From JAYUHK01 sp043767025 (lineage in GTDB: Bacteria; Bacteroidota; Bacteroidia; Chitinophagales; Saprospiraceae), in assembly GCA_043767025.1 (NCBI GenBank), contig JAYUHK010000014.1:1-23815 (forward strand): DNA of 23,815 nt, in the 5' to 3' direction. A program made the translations under genes and the position numbers. The first letter of the stretch is position 1. Every line of letters starts with the position of its first letter. The notes below the pieces were generated by a model that was given only the letters and a program-made list of their open reading frames with translations, was not told the origin of the DNA and made no database searches. Positions 23,277-23,815 of this stretch are shown here, piece after piece.

Positions 23277-23815
23277 ATGACCGATAAAGATAAAAACGCC
23301 ATCATAGAACTCATCAAAAATGGGCAAAAACTACCCAAAGAACTCATCTACCAACTCTTCGCCGACGAAGAAGATGTTTTCCTCTTTTGGAACGGGCGAA
23401 AAGAAGAAGTCACCAACCTCGCCCTGCCCTTTCACTCCATAGAGCACATAGACGAGCCGCGCAAAGAAACTCAAAAACAAGGCACAGCTCTCGATATGTT
23501 CGAAACCGACTTCAGAGGCAGACAACTCAAAGGCTGGACCAACAAACTCATCTGGGGCGACAACAAACTGATACTCAGTAGCCTTGCGAATGGCAGTATC
23601 CGACAAGAGATAGAAGCACAGGGCGGCTTGAAGCTCATCTACATAGACCCACCTTTTGCCGTCGGTGCCGATTTTGGATTCAACATAGAAATAGGCGGCG
23701 AAACCGCCGAAAAAAAACAATCCATCATAGAAGAAATCGCTTACCGCGACACCTGGGGCAAAGGCATCTCCTCCTACCTCTCCATGATGTACGAAAGACT
23801 AAAACTCATGCACAA
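23277..23815 (+). CDS. mod: Type III-like Mod DNA methyltransferase (truncated by window end)
   Basis: The first 179 residues of a DNA methyltransferase run off the window. The start MTDKDKNAIIELIKNGQKLP is followed by LIWGDNKLILSSL and LIYIDPPFAVGADF. The DPPF motif at residues 124-127 is the catalytic motif IV of amino-methyltransferases (N6-adenine or N4-cytosine). The DPPF comes early and no SAM-binding FxGxG precedes it, which fits the beta-class order of type III Mod proteins. Together with Res it would form a modification-restriction pair. The ATG at 23277 lies 137 bases after the AlbA_2 gene. The rest, including the target-recognition part, is not visible. Confidence 0.85.
   Translation, partial: MTDKDKNAIIELIKNGQKLPKELIYQLFADEEDVFLFWNGRKEEVTNLALPFHSIEHIDEPRKETQKQGTALDMFETDFRGRQLKGWTNKLIWGDNKLILSSLANGSIRQEIEAQGGLKLIYIDPPFAVGADFGFNIEIGGETAEKKQSIIEEIAYRDTWGKGISSYLSMMYERLKLMH

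Noticed and set aside
1..23815. CRISPR arrays, tRNA or rRNA genes, complete insertion sequences
   Set aside because: I saw no regularly spaced repeats, no cloverleaf with a GTTCRA T-loop, no rRNA-like sequence and no transposase with terminal inverted repeats. The two long repeat copies are not flanked by recognisable transposase genes in the window.

Overview
The window comes from a member of the Bacteroidota, probably a gliding Cytophagia-like lineage. The evidence is a gliding-motility lipoprotein (GldH), several lipoproteins with Bacteroidota-style signal peptides, a TonB receptor with an N-terminal carboxypeptidase-regulatory-like domain, a VCBS/ASPIC-UnbV lipoprotein, ECF sigma factors paired with membrane proteins, TAnnTTTG promoter boxes, and no clear Shine-Dalgarno sequences. 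Most of the window looks like ordinary chromosome. The right end is a restriction/defence-type locus cut by the window edge.

Layout. 1-162 holds one copy of a long interspersed repeat, next to a lipoprotein gene (156-833, minus). 1164-1607 is tadA. 1756-4233 is an ECF sigma factor, a single-pass membrane protein and a DUF4097-like exported beta-repeat protein, closed by a strong hairpin terminator at 4274-4316. 4611-5593 holds two tandem minus-strand ArsR-type regulators. 5754-6440 is tsaB, divergent from a GT28/MurG-like glycosyltransferase (6535-7593). That gene converges on an alpha/beta-hydrolase esterase (7621-8481), which is divergent from gldH (8572-9060) across back-to-back promoter boxes. 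9156-14787 is a co-directional run: ECF sigma factor, RskA-like anti-sigma factor, glycerophosphodiester phosphodiesterase, and a 1085-residue VCBS/FG-GAP lipoprotein.

14979-15142 is the second copy of the long repeat. It is followed by a likely metal-uptake locus: a His/Cys-rich small protein (15161-15514), a TonB-dependent receptor (15641-17974) and a lipoprotein of the 'type 1 periplasmic-binding-fold' kind (18030-18599). From 18836 a type III-like restriction locus begins: Res helicase-nuclease, then an AlbA_2/HATPase protein whose ATG overlaps the res stop, then a Mod-type DNA methyltransferase truncated by the window end.

The most interesting structure outside ordinary genes is twofold. 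One is the about 160-bp repeat whose differences between copies look partly like those of coding sequence. The other is a family of intergenic palindromes with the core GTTACCGACACC, four of which cluster around the metal-uptake and restriction loci. No tRNA, rRNA, CRISPR array or complete insertion sequence was recognised.
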